The position numbers and the translations under genes are program-made. DNA of 64,000 bases from Sphingobacterium sp. CZ-UAM (GTDB taxonomy: Bacteria > Bacteroidota > Bacteroidia > Sphingobacteriales > Sphingobacteriaceae), in contig NZ_MTCM01000001.1 of NCBI RefSeq assembly GCF_002000245.1, positions 1,736,001 to 1,800,000 of the forward strand. The letters are read 5' to 3'. The notes below the pieces were generated by a model. It saw only the letters and a program-made list of their open reading frames with translations. It was not told the DNA's origin and did no database searches. Below, in pieces: positions 55,826 to 62,893 of the stretch. How positions within the stretch are numbered: position 1 is the first letter of the stretch; the number at the start of each line of letters is the position of its first letter.

Positions 55826-57001
55826 TTATTTACAATCTTCATAAATATCTATACTCTCGTAATCAGAATTGATGGTCTGTCCGCCCATATTCATTGTTGT
55901 ACTGCTACCGAGTGTCATTTTCCGTGTTGCAGTAACCTTGATTGGTGAAGAAGATCCATCACTGTTCATACGAAACAAAGATACGCCCATCTTGTATTTA
56001 TCCATCAGATAAAGCTGGGTAGGATAGGTTGCATCCACTCCACGGTACATCTGGGCATATTGACCTGAGAAACTTAGAAAATCATTGTCGAGTCGAGATT
56101 GTTCTTTCCAACCACTTAATGTACTTCTGTCATAATCTTTATCTTTGGACTGGATGAAGTATTCGTACCGCTCCAGATTCGTTATGGACAGCAGGTGTAT
56201 TTGGTCACCCTGAACTGTAACCGAACCGAGAAAACTGGGATTTTTCCGATGATTTGCAAGGGAGTAAATATCTGTCGATGAATGTACTACAGATGATCCC
56301 TTGGGGTGGGTATGAACGACCAAAATGGTATTTTCATCATAGGGAACTTCCAAGGAGTTCTCTGATCCCTTAATAATTTCCGAAACTTCCAGCCCATTGG
56401 CTGTTAGTTTGACAGTGAATCCATGCTCATTAGGTGAATCCTTAAAATCTTTCATCAGTTTCTCCATCGCTGCCTTTACCTTGGGATCGTTCCGTATTGC
56501 GTCTATCTTAGAAGCCATTTCTCTTAATTTTTTACAACGGTCACTTTCTGCCAAGAGAGCAGCTTCCAGCCATGGCATTCCGCTACCGATCGTAGGGAAA
56601 TATGTTGGTGCGTTAGTTTCGGAACCCACTATGGGCGCTGGCGCACATTCTACATAAATTATCTGTTCTGTATATATCTTCGTCGGTTCTGTATATCTGG
56701 TCACAATGACTTCTTCCATGAGGTTGTCACCATTGAATGTAAATGGATTTTGAAGCCCACTGTCACTGTATTCTATTGGTGGCTGTATATCTCCTATGTA
56801 GTTTTCCAATAACGCAAGTTCTTCAGGTGTTTTAATACAAACGATCCTTCCCACATCATAGGTAACGGGGTTAATATTGATATCCTCCTCAGTGGTGGTA
56901 AGGACTTGGGTATATGAATTGGTCAATAAGGCCATCATGAAAACTGCGCCTGCAACTATGAAATAGCGGAACAGTGTTTTATAGTGCTGTCTTTTTTTCA
57001 T
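55826..57001 (-). CDS. Secreted protein with a JAMM/MPN-like motif
   Basis: 391 aa. A hydrophobic segment (residues about 12-28) exports or anchors the protein. MEEVIVTRYTEPTKI (about 95-109) resembles linkers of Bacteroidota polymorphic secreted proteins. Residues 155-195 (CKKLREMASKIDAIRND...NEHGF) form a helical pre-domain, and VVHTHPKGSSVVHSSTDIYS has His230, His232, Ser241 and Asp244, close to the JAMM pattern HxH-x7-SxxD (here eight residues between), with Glu192 as a possible catalytic Glu. If correct it is a zinc isopeptidase-like hydrolase. The gene lies 2 bp after lipoprotein 57004-57609 and 29 bp before the paralogue array, all under the ECF-like promoter at 57637-57663. Zinc dependence and activity are inference. 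Confidence 0.6.
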   Translation of the reverse strand: MKKRQHYKTLFRYFIVAGAVFMMALLTNSYTQVLTTTEEDININPVTYDVGRIVCIKTPEELALLENYIGDIQPPIEYSDSGLQNPFTFNGDNLMEEVIVTRYTEPTKIYTEQIIYVECAPAPIVGSETNAPTYFPTIGSGMPWLEAALLAESDRCKKLREMASKIDAIRNDPKVKAAMEKLMKDFKDSPNEHGFTVKLTANGLEVSEIIKGSENSLEVPYDENTILVVHTHPKGSSVVHSSTDIYSLANHRKNPSFLGSVTVQGDQIHLLSITNLERYEYFIQSKDKDYDRSTLSGWKEQSRLDNDFLSFSGQYAQMYRGVDATYPTQLYLMDKYKMGVSLFRMNSDGSSSPIKVTATRKMTLGSSTTMNMGGQTINSDYESIDIYEDCK

Positions 57002-57003
57002 GT

Positions 57004-57609
57004 TCAGCGTTTTTTATAATTAACTCCTATGACTTTACCTTCTTTTACCCTGATCAGGCTCTGTAGCTCGTTTTTTAAACTATAGATAGCTATATAGCCA
57101 TTATAGGCTTCGCCCATGATCAATTGTTTGTAATCAGCATATTCGCCACCATTGATCCCTTTTCCCTTAAAGATTTCCAGTTTCTTGATCCATATCTGGT
57201 CAGGTCTATACTCCCTTAACCGTGCATAGACGGCGGTACCCGATGCATCTGTCGAGAAGTCCATCATGGCATAACCCTTTTGGCTTATCGAATCCGCTAG
57301 CGGTGCAAAATTGACCTTTCCCCTGAGCGGTACCAAATAGGAATATTTTCCGTTAGTGGTATTCACTTCTTTAACAGCATCATCCCACATCAGGTAATCG
57401 TTTGCGGATGATCCTCCTGTCGGGAATGTTGTTGAAGATTTAAGGGAAGCTTTTTGCTTCACAAATTCGGAACGCTTCCGTGAAAATTCTTTCAGGGTTT
57501 TTAGGTTAAAGGCTCTTTTGGGTTCTTGGGAAGGATCAATTTCCCGCTGTTCCTGCTTACGGCAACTCAATAGTGCCAGCAGAAAAAAAATAAACATGAA
57601 TTTTCTCAT
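57004..57609 (-). CDS. Lipoprotein of unknown function
   Basis: 201 aa from the ATG at 57609, chosen because MRKFMFIFFLLALLSCRKQ is a clean lipoprotein signal (Cys16) and because a longer frame starting at 57690 would run through the ECF-like promoter. Mature part: basic helix LKTLKEFSRKRSEFVKQKAS, then beta-rich YSYLVPLRGKVNFAPL and YIAIYSLKNELQSLIRVKEG. No family recognised. It starts the operon with the JAMM-like protein (2 bp gap) and the paralogue array. Confidence 0.68.
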   Translation of the reverse strand: MRKFMFIFFLLALLSCRKQEQREIDPSQEPKRAFNLKTLKEFSRKRSEFVKQKASLKSSTTFPTGGSSANDYLMWDDAVKEVNTTNGKYSYLVPLRGKVNFAPLADSISQKGYAMMDFSTDASGTAVYARLREYRPDQIWIKKLEIFKGKGINGGEYADYKQLIMGEAYNGYIAIYSLKNELQSLIRVKEGKVIGVNYKKR

Positions 57610-57636
57610 AATTAAGAATAAATATTGATTATTTAC

Positions 57637-57663
57637 AGGACGGACAAGACAGGAAAATGTCCC
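57637..57663 (-). promoter_or_regulatory. ECF-like promoter of the JAMM-like/paralogue operon
   Basis: Minus-strand GGGACAT, 14-base gap, CGTCCT (two deviations from consensus), 28 bp before the start at 57609. It also fixes the start of that gene. Confidence 0.65.
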
Positions 57664-57720
57664 GAGAAAAGATGAAATATTTTTACACAAGGATATAAAA
57701 GACCAACACTTCTTTAATTA

Positions 57721-57790
57721 GTTCATAAAAACTAGCGTTTTTATGAACTGTTATTTAACGGCAAAAGACAAGTTAACGGCAAAAGACAAG
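57721..57790. repeat. 12-bp perfect palindrome plus tandem 18-bp repeat
   Basis: 57721-57748 is GTTCATAAAAAC-TAGC-GTTTTTATGAAC. Directly after it, TTAACGGCAAAAGACAAG is present twice in a row (57755-57772 and 57773-57790). The palindrome may terminate the CPBP operon that ends at 57917; the repeat has no known role. Confidence 0.7.
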
Positions 57791-57916
57791 CTGATATACC
57801 GTAAAAAAAATAAACCTAGATTAAACTGGTCTGATTCAGGTCGCTAGTGACAATAAATTCGCGAATAAGCTTTTTAATTTTATAGAACCGATTAGGGAAT
57901 TTAATAAAATGACGGA

Positions 57917-58699
57917 TTATCTATTATACGTTATTGATTTAATAGAGTTTTTATGAATACTCAGCCTTTTCACTAAAATAACCAACATAAAAACAGACGC
58001 AGATGACATGATAATTGATATGACAATCTTATGGTTGCTATAATCTTCTAAAAAAGATATATCGTTACCTGCCTTTATATAAAGGCGCAACAAAAAACCA
58101 ACTAGGTTACAAATTGCATGACAAACAATACAGAACAAAATATTATCGGTTTTGTAATAAAGCCAACACCAGAAAAAGGCCAATAGGGTTGAACCCACAA
58201 TATCTAAATGAAAAATTCCAAATAGTAGGGACGAAACAAAAAGACCTACTTTAGTTGAATAATTACTTTGTATTCCTTTGAAAATTAAACCCCTAAATAA
58301 GATTTCTTCAAATATGGGAGCAGCTACAACCATTTTTAGAAATACAAATTTATCTGCTGGAATCTTTAAAATGCTCTCCGCCGTTTTACCCATATTTCCT
58401 TGACTAAAAAAGGAAAATAGATCCAATCCCTGATTGAGAAAAATAAGCAGCGTAATTAGTATACTTACTGCTAAATTTATCATATTTACTTTCTTTGCTG
58501 TAATTGGATCAATAAAAATATATTCTTTTTTTTCCAGCCATTTTAGTCCACATAGAAATACAACAGCAGGAATTGCATATGTTAACAAATCTTCCAGACT
58601 CTTATAATTGGGGAGATTAATGATACTATTGAATAGCATCTGTACGACAAATAGAACTGCCAAAATAAAAAATGACTGAAATAAAGTTGGAAACCTCAT
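57917..58699 (-). CDS. CPBP family intramembrane glutamic endopeptidase
   Basis: 260 aa with about seven or eight hydrophobic segments. The CPBP (Abi, CAAX protease-like) motifs are all present: EEILFRG (residues 131-137), FGIFHLD with His164, and CHAICN with His194 and Asn198. Members cleave in the inner membrane; some confer self-immunity to bacteriocins. It starts 2 bp after the 58702-58977 gene and closes an operon that begins at 60432 behind the ECF-like promoter at 60532-60558. An immunity role is conceivable because the operon contains secreted, toxin-like context, but this is inference. Confidence 0.88.
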   Translation of the reverse strand: MRFPTLFQSFFILAVLFVVQMLFNSIINLPNYKSLEDLLTYAIPAVVFLCGLKWLEKKEYIFIDPITAKKVNMINLAVSILITLLIFLNQGLDLFSFFSQGNMGKTAESILKIPADKFVFLKMVVAAPIFEEILFRGLIFKGIQSNYSTKVGLFVSSLLFGIFHLDIVGSTLLAFFWCWLYYKTDNILFCIVCHAICNLVGFLLRLYIKAGNDISFLEDYSNHKIVISIIMSSASVFMLVILVKRLSIHKNSIKSITYNR

Positions 58700-58701
58700 G
58701 G

Positions 58702-58977
58702 TTATTTTATATATCTTATTTTAATGAGAAAACAAAGGCGAGGATACTGAAACCTCTCCTTAAGAGCCCCATATAATGCATCAATCTCCTTGATCTGCGT
58801 ATCATCTTTATTACCAATACCCTGACCTTCTTTGCCCAATCCAAGCATATTTGCTATTACATATTCTTTTGGAAACACCTTTATCTCAACGAATATAAGA
58901 TCCATATGCTTTATGTAAAGTGCCTGCTCGCCTCCTTTCGTTAGTTGACTATCGCACCGATAAAGTGGATCATGCAT
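58702..58977 (-). CDS. Small protein coupled to an upstream broken frame
   Basis: 91 aa from the ATG at 58977 (MHDPLYRCDS). The body (YIKHMDLIFVEIKVFPKEYV, then MLGLGKEGQGIGNKDDTQIK) looks like real coding sequence but matches no family I know. Its start overlaps the stop of the preceding frame (58970-59216), a sign of translational coupling, and its stop is 2 bp before the CPBP gene. The two pieces may be halves of one older protein. Confidence 0.5.
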   Translation of the reverse strand: MHDPLYRCDSQLTKGGEQALYIKHMDLIFVEIKVFPKEYVIANMLGLGKEGQGIGNKDDTQIKEIDALYGALKERFQYPRLCFLIKIRYIK

Positions 58978-59216
58978 TGATGAACTTTGCAACTGCTTTT
59001 ATAAAATCCAGTAAGTATTCTGAAATATAAACTTGGTGATCCTCAGTTATCTCCGGTTGATAAGTTTTGGGAAGAAATGGACTGTTTTTTCATTCCAAAA
59101 ACACCGTGCTTTATATTCAGCTGTGTCAAGCATCTTTTTAAGTTTCGCCTGGTCTAATACGGTTCTTACTTTACAGTCAAGAAAAAATTCTAAACACGTT
59201 GTCCAATCTCCTTGGT
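58970..59216 (-). pseudogene. Frameshifted small gene upstream of 58977
   Basis: Minus-strand frame NQGDWTTCLEFFLDCK..KARCFWNEKTVHFFP stops early, but restoring one C in the CCC run near 59063 continues to KTYQPEITEDHQVYISEYLL and ends in FINA right over the next start codon. No ATG is found at the 5' end: an AAGGAG lies eight bases before an ACG that may once have been ATG. So either a degenerate gene or a sequencing error. Confidence 0.5.
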
Positions 59217-59218
59217 TT

Positions 59219-59884
59219 TTATTTCAAATTCTTATCCAAATAATTTTTCAGATCGATAACATAAGCATCGTAAAAATCTTCGATGATTTTTTTGTTGGTG
59301 GGATTTACCAATTTGCCATCGGCATCAAAAATGCTTTCGGGGTAGGCCAACTGTTCGTTTTTGGATTGAGGCTGTATAAATTTATAATCGTTAAAAGGTG
59401 TATCACCCTCTGAAAATACAAGACCGCCGCGGCTTATCCTGTATTGCACATTGCTAAATAACGAGGCGTAAATCCAACTGCCTTCACTAAGCAGCAATTT
59501 TCCGTCATTCTGAAAGCGAATATTCATCCTCGTACTTGATACCAAATTGGCCTTGCATTTCAATATATCTCCAATACTTGCAAAATCGCCAAACGTAATA
59601 AATGCTCCATAACTCCCGTCTTCTTCTTGCATCTTATCTATCCAAAAACCTTTACGTTCCTGAATGTATTTGATAACAGCTTGCATCAACTGTTTTTTTG
59701 TTTTTCCTTTGTATTCCAATACTATACTTGATTGATTGTTCAAAGGTTCTAACCGGCCGGTATATTCATTTTGCGTTCCATTTACTTTTTTGCAGACCAC
59801 TTCGAAATATTCTCCTTGACCAAACGAAAAAGTTACTATCAACAATAAAGCAACTACGGTTATAGATTTTATAAAACTGTTCAT
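59219..59884 (-). CDS. Secreted protein of unknown function
   Basis: 221 aa, signal peptide MNSFIKSITVVALLLIVTFSFGQ. The mature part has VVCKKVNGTQNEYTGRLEPL, a helix KTKKQLMQAVIKYIQE, GAFITFGDFASIGDIL, and a C-terminal helix IIEDFYDAYVIDLKNYLDK. The alternation suggests a small alpha/beta fold such as those named DUF4468, but the match is not certain. It lies 23 bp after the gene at 59908-60432, in the operon under the promoter at 60532-60558. Confidence 0.65.
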   Translation of the reverse strand: MNSFIKSITVVALLLIVTFSFGQGEYFEVVCKKVNGTQNEYTGRLEPLNNQSSIVLEYKGKTKKQLMQAVIKYIQERKGFWIDKMQEEDGSYGAFITFGDFASIGDILKCKANLVSSTRMNIRFQNDGKLLLSEGSWIYASLFSNVQYRISRGGLVFSEGDTPFNDYKFIQPQSKNEQLAYPESIFDADGKLVNPTNKKIIEDFYDAYVIDLKNYLDKNLK

Positions 59885-59907
59885 ATTTACTTAAATTATG
59901 GATACTA

Positions 59908-60432
59908 CTATAAGCGATTATAAGTTGATTCTTCTTTAAGTTCAGTGATTATACCTGCTTTGTTTGTATACACCCTTGTAGTGTGAATAGTTTGGTTTGT
60001 ATAGCGCGTATCTTTGCCTTGAACCGTTTTCGAATCAAGTACATTTCCAAAACCGTAATAAGTTGTAATACTATAACCAGGCGTATAACATCCTCCTCTG
60101 CTATAAGAAACGGTTTCGTACTCTAATACCTGCTCTCCGTTTTCATCTTTAGCGCTGCGCGTAGGGGCGCCCCATTTTTTGTACAAGTCAGATATTTTCG
60201 CTCCCATCCATGAGTTTTTCCATTCTTCTTTTTCATATGTGATTCGCTGTACTTCTGCGTTCCATTTATCAGAAGATATGCGCACTTCTACGGCTTCTTT
60301 CATTTTCTTACTCATTTTGTCCTGTGCAAAAATGGACGTACTGATGTTCCATTTTTTCTGTGCAAAAACATTAGTTCCTGCTAAAAGAAGAAAAGAAAGG
60401 CAAAGAAAGTTGTATGTTTTTAATTGTCTCAT
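59908..60432 (-). CDS. Secreted protein with SmpA/BamE-like segment
   Basis: 174 aa, signal peptide ending NVFAQ (about 25). The segment WMGAKISDLYKKWGAPTRSA, then NGEQVLEYET and a Tyr-rich strand YSITTYYGFG, follows the small SmpA/OmlA (BamE-like) plan in which a short helix and a GxP turn precede three strands. It may be an envelope-assembly or inhibitor-type domain. First gene of the operon with 59219-59884, the broken small frames and the CPBP protease, transcribed from the ECF-like promoter 100 bp upstream. Confidence 0.6.
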   Translation of the reverse strand: MRQLKTYNFLCLSFLLLAGTNVFAQKKWNISTSIFAQDKMSKKMKEAVEVRISSDKWNAEVQRITYEKEEWKNSWMGAKISDLYKKWGAPTRSAKDENGEQVLEYETVSYSRGGCYTPGYSITTYYGFGNVLDSKTVQGKDTRYTNQTIHTTRVYTNKAGIITELKEESTYNRL

Positions 60433-60531
60433 TACACCTCAATTTTTATAATTAATTTTAATTCCTTAATACAAGCAAAGGAATATCTTTCTACAATATC
60501 TCTGTCAAATGAATCCGATCGATGAAAAACT

Positions 60532-60558
60532 AAGACGGTTGAACTTTAAGATTGTCCC
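60532..60558 (-). promoter_or_regulatory. ECF-like promoter of the CPBP operon
   Basis: Minus-strand GGGACAA, 14-base gap, CGTCTT; exact consensus. About 100 bp leader to the start at 60432. Confidence 0.75.
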
Positions 60559-60715
60559 GAAAAAATGAAAATATTTTTTTGATAAATTCAAATATTACAA
60601 ACTCTTCTTTCTTGTTCAAAATACCGCGGTAAACAAATTTCGAGAATAAATTGCGGTCAGCTTTTTCTTATACCATATAGCGAAGAAGAATAGCAAAATC
60701 GTGATTTTTAAAAAT

Positions 60716-60874
60716 ATGAGTCCTTTCGGAACAGGTATGCACGTGCAACGTTTAGATTATTTAAATGCGACTTTCCATAAAGGTGATGTACACTACCTTC
60801 TTGCAGAAGATGCTTTAAAACTTACCTTTTCTCTCCCATTAATGGCTTTAAGAGAAGCGCAAAAAGTTAGATAA
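60716..60874 (+). CDS. Possible 52-residue frame in a degenerate stretch
   Basis: MSPFGTGMHV...QRLDYLNATFHKGD..MALREAQKVR. The frame has a good length for chance and protein-like composition, but no signal, promoter or known family. The region 60559-60924 otherwise shows nothing and could be the scar of a lost gene. Confidence 0.25.
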   Translation: MSPFGTGMHVQRLDYLNATFHKGDVHYLLAEDALKLTFSLPLMALREAQKVR

Positions 60875-60924
60875 TTTAAACGCTCTTTAAAGTACTTTTA
60901 AGTTTTTTTAAACCCCGGCTTTTT

Positions 60925-60986
60925 ATTAAAAAAAACTCAAACTATTTGTCGTGCAAATTTTATTCATACAAAGTTGATAAGCTATC
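60925..60986 (-). pseudogene. 3' scrap of a fifth array paralogue, cut by the IS3 element
   Basis: AAAACTCAAACTA...CATACAAAGTTGATAAGCTATC nearly matches the end of array copy 3 (region 54686-54735), in the same orientation. It stops exactly where the insertion element starts (60987). The rest of the gene is not found on the other side of the element, so sequence was lost after insertion. Confidence 0.7.
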
Positions 60987-61025
60987 TGTAAGTGTCCCAA
61001 AAAATCCAACAGCTTAAAACTGGAC
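60987..61025 (+). repeat. Left terminal inverted repeat of the IS3 element
   Basis: Begins TGTAAGTGTCCC; pairs imperfectly with the right end 62169-62206. Confidence 0.8.
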
Positions 61026-61051
61026 ATAAATGTTTAGCTTTAAGTAATAAG

Positions 61052-61342
61052 ATGAAAAAGACACGTTTTACAGAAACCCAGATTGTCCGAGCACTCAAAG
61101 AGGGAGAAGAAGGTCGAAAGACCGATGACATCTGCCGAGAGCTTGAGATTAGCAAAGCCACCTTTTATAACTGGAAAAGTCGTTACGGTGGTATGGAAGC
61201 ATCAGATGTCAAGCGCCTGAAGGAACTTGAGGAAGAAAATGCACGCTTAAAAAAGATGTTTGCCGAACTGAGTATGAACCATGATATCCTAAAAGAAGTC
61301 ATCACAAAAAAAGGTTGGGGCTCCGGCAACAAAAACAGTTAA
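61052..61342 (+). CDS. IS3-family transposase OrfA
   Basis: 96 aa from the ATG at 61052 (MKKTRFTETQIVRALKEGEE). It has the N-terminal helix-turn-helix (DICRELEISKATFYNWKSRY) and a leucine-zipper-like helix (RLKELEEENARLKKMFAEL), which bind the element ends and allow multimerisation. A run of seven A at 61306-61312 near its end provides the slippery site for a -1 frameshift into OrfB. Start at 61052 chosen over an earlier in-frame Met because the family begins MKKxRFTExQI. Confidence 0.93.
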   Translation: MKKTRFTETQIVRALKEGEEGRKTDDICRELEISKATFYNWKSRYGGMEASDVKRLKELEEENARLKKMFAELSMNHDILKEVITKKGWGSGNKNS

Positions 61343-62160
61343 CTCAGGAGATTGTCCTAGATCACGGTTTGAGTGTAACCGGAGCCTGTAAATTGACAGG
61401 TATGTGCCGTTCACAATATTACTATGTTAGTAAGAAAGACGATAGTGCTGTTTTAGCAGCATTAGATCAGCTGTCTTCCAAACATCCTGTATATGGATTT
61501 CGAAAACTATATGCCTACCTGCGTAGAGAAGGTAAGCCATGGAACCATAAAAAAGTATACAGAGTATATAAGCTGCTTAACATGAACAAGAAGCGACGTG
61601 GCAAACGTCGGTTACCTACTCGGGAGAAACAACCTTTGGAACAACAGATCATCATTAATCAAAAATGGAGCATGGACTTTATGAGCGATAGCTTGGCCAG
61701 CGGAAACAGGTTTAGAACCTTTAATGTGATAGATGACTGTTCCCGTGAGATATTATGTATCGAAATAGCTACTTCAATTTCTTCTTTGCGGGTAACTCGG
61801 ACACTTGAACAAATCATAGACTGGCGGGGCAAACCGCTCTGTCTACGCGTAGATAATGGTCCTGAATTCACCAGTCATCATTTCGAGCTCTGGTGTAAAG
61901 ACCAAGGCATCGCTATTCAATTTATCCAGCCCGGTAAGCCTATGCAGAACGGTTATATCGAACGGTTCAACCGAAGTTATCGCAAAGAAATTTTGGATGC
62001 TTATTTATTTTTCAACTTGTCAGAAGTAAGAGAACATACCCAGGCATGGATGGATGAATACAATAACAACAGACCCCATGAAGGTCTTGGGAATCTTACA
62101 CCAACGGAATTATCAAAAAATATTAGACACAAACAACAAATAAATCAATTAGTAACGTAA
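61315..62160 (+). CDS. IS3-family transposase OrfB (DDE integrase domain)
   Basis: 281 aa in the -1 frame relative to OrfA. N-terminal HTH_21-like part (SKHPVYGFRKLYAYLRREGK), then the retroviral-integrase catalytic core with the DDE triad: Asp in WSMDFMSDSL, Asp in RVDNGPEFTS and Glu in YIERFNRSYRKE. The only start codon is a TTG after the A7 run, so translation most likely occurs as an OrfAB fusion by frameshifting. Full length for the family; no stop inside. Confidence 0.93.
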   Translation: MGLRQQKQLTQEIVLDHGLSVTGACKLTGMCRSQYYYVSKKDDSAVLAALDQLSSKHPVYGFRKLYAYLRREGKPWNHKKVYRVYKLLNMNKKRRGKRRLPTREKQPLEQQIIINQKWSMDFMSDSLASGNRFRTFNVIDDCSREILCIEIATSISSLRVTRTLEQIIDWRGKPLCLRVDNGPEFTSHHFELWCKDQGIAIQFIQPGKPMQNGYIERFNRSYRKEILDAYLFFNLSEVREHTQAWMDEYNNNRPHEGLGNLTPTELSKNIRHKQQINQLVT

Positions 62161-62168
62161 ATTAGAAA

Positions 62169-62206
62169 AGTCCAATCCCAGCTGTCGGAAAAATGGGGTA
62201 CTTACA
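62169..62206 (-). repeat. Right terminal inverted repeat of the IS3 element
   Basis: Reverse complement begins TGTAAGTACCCC and matches the left end over about 38 bases with mismatches. Confidence 0.8.
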
Positions 62207-62417
62207 ACGGCGTTCTCTCTGTAGAGGACTTTTTTAATAGCCTCTCGCCAAGGTTTTTCAACAAATGCCACCTATCAGTGACCTGAATTGCTGAGAGTGC
62301 TCCAAGTGTGGACGCCTTTTGATAATTGCTATATCTGTTTCTTGAAATTACCCGGATTGTCTTTCGCTGCTTTAGCCAGGGTGTAAAAATTTTTTCTTCT
62401 CTAATTAGTGAAATCAA
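62207..62417 (-). pseudogene. ISL3-family transposase fragment
   Basis: Minus-strand reading FTPWLKQRKTIRVISRNRYS followed by NYQKASTLGALSAIQVTDRW and HLLKNLGERL is the DDE-core region of ISL3-type transposases (ISRDRY..Y..A...GAP.A.QV.DRFHLLKNL). About 70 residues remain; both the N- and C-terminal parts are missing and the 3' side is cut by the IS3 element. The Asp of SRDR is replaced by Asn. Clearly inactive. Confidence 0.75.
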
Positions 62418-62495
62418 ATAGAATCGGTCAATTTATAAAGGCCGAGTATTTATATTCTCGGCCTTGATGATAGCTAAACATTATTAAATTCCAGT

Positions 62496-62843
62496 CTAGA
62501 AAACTTTAGGTACATCGTATTGGATTTTAATATTACCTTTTTTTGCACGATAACTCTCATACTTGACTGAAATTTTTGAATTATACCAATCAACTCTTAG
62601 CTCCTTATTGATATTTCCTCCCGGAATACTAAAACCATGTACCTTTATAGAATCATCAGAATTACCTTGAATTTTTAAGATCATAGTAGTCGCATCACGA
62701 ACACCGGTTTCTGCACTAAATATTGTATCCCGACTAATATCCGCAACCTTCCACTCACCCTTATTTTTAGTGTTGCAAGAAATAAAGACTAGAGAAAATA
62801 TAAAAAAAAACATTAACATTAACGTTAAATTTCTACAATACAT
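62496..62843 (-). CDS. Small lipoprotein of unknown function
   Basis: 115 aa, signal MYCRNLTLMLMFFFIFSLVF with Cys23 (FISCNTKNK). Beta-rich mature part (TMILKIQGNSDDSIKVHGFS, KISVKYESYRAKKGNIKIQY). It sits directly after a decayed toxin-like domain in the same orientation, the position where immunity proteins are normally found; that role is suggested only by position. No ECF-like element is in front. Confidence 0.6.
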   Translation of the reverse strand: MYCRNLTLMLMFFFIFSLVFISCNTKNKGEWKVADISRDTIFSAETGVRDATTMILKIQGNSDDSIKVHGFSIPGGNINKELRVDWYNSKISVKYESYRAKKGNIKIQYDVPKVF

Positions 62844-62893
62844 ATAATTAGATCCTCAATTTTATAATAATATTCCACTTTCTAAAGTTCAAT

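Larger units (their letters stand above)
60987..62206 (+). mobile_element. IS3-family insertion sequence, 1,220 bp
   Basis: Ends carry imperfect inverted repeats: left TGTAAGTGTCCCAAAAAATC, right (reverse complement) TGTAAGTACCCCATTTTTCC, with similarity going on through ACAGCT and TGGAC. Inside are overlapping orfA and orfB with an A7 slippery run, the usual IS3 arrangement. Flanks (CTATC and ACGGC) show no target duplication, so one end has lost its original neighbour. Both frames are intact and the element may be active. Confidence 0.9.

Noticed and set aside
57610..57690. Longer 5' end of the lipoprotein gene at 57004
   Set aside because: The extension covers the promoter 57637-57663 and hides the lipoprotein signal; start at 57609 preferred.
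60987..61000. TGTCCCAAAAAA at the IS3 left end as a fifteenth ECF-like element
   Set aside because: No CGTC half at the right distance; it is part of the terminal inverted repeat.
60982..62211. Target-site duplication of the IS3 element
   Set aside because: Flanks CTATC and ACGGC do not match in any 3-5 base register.
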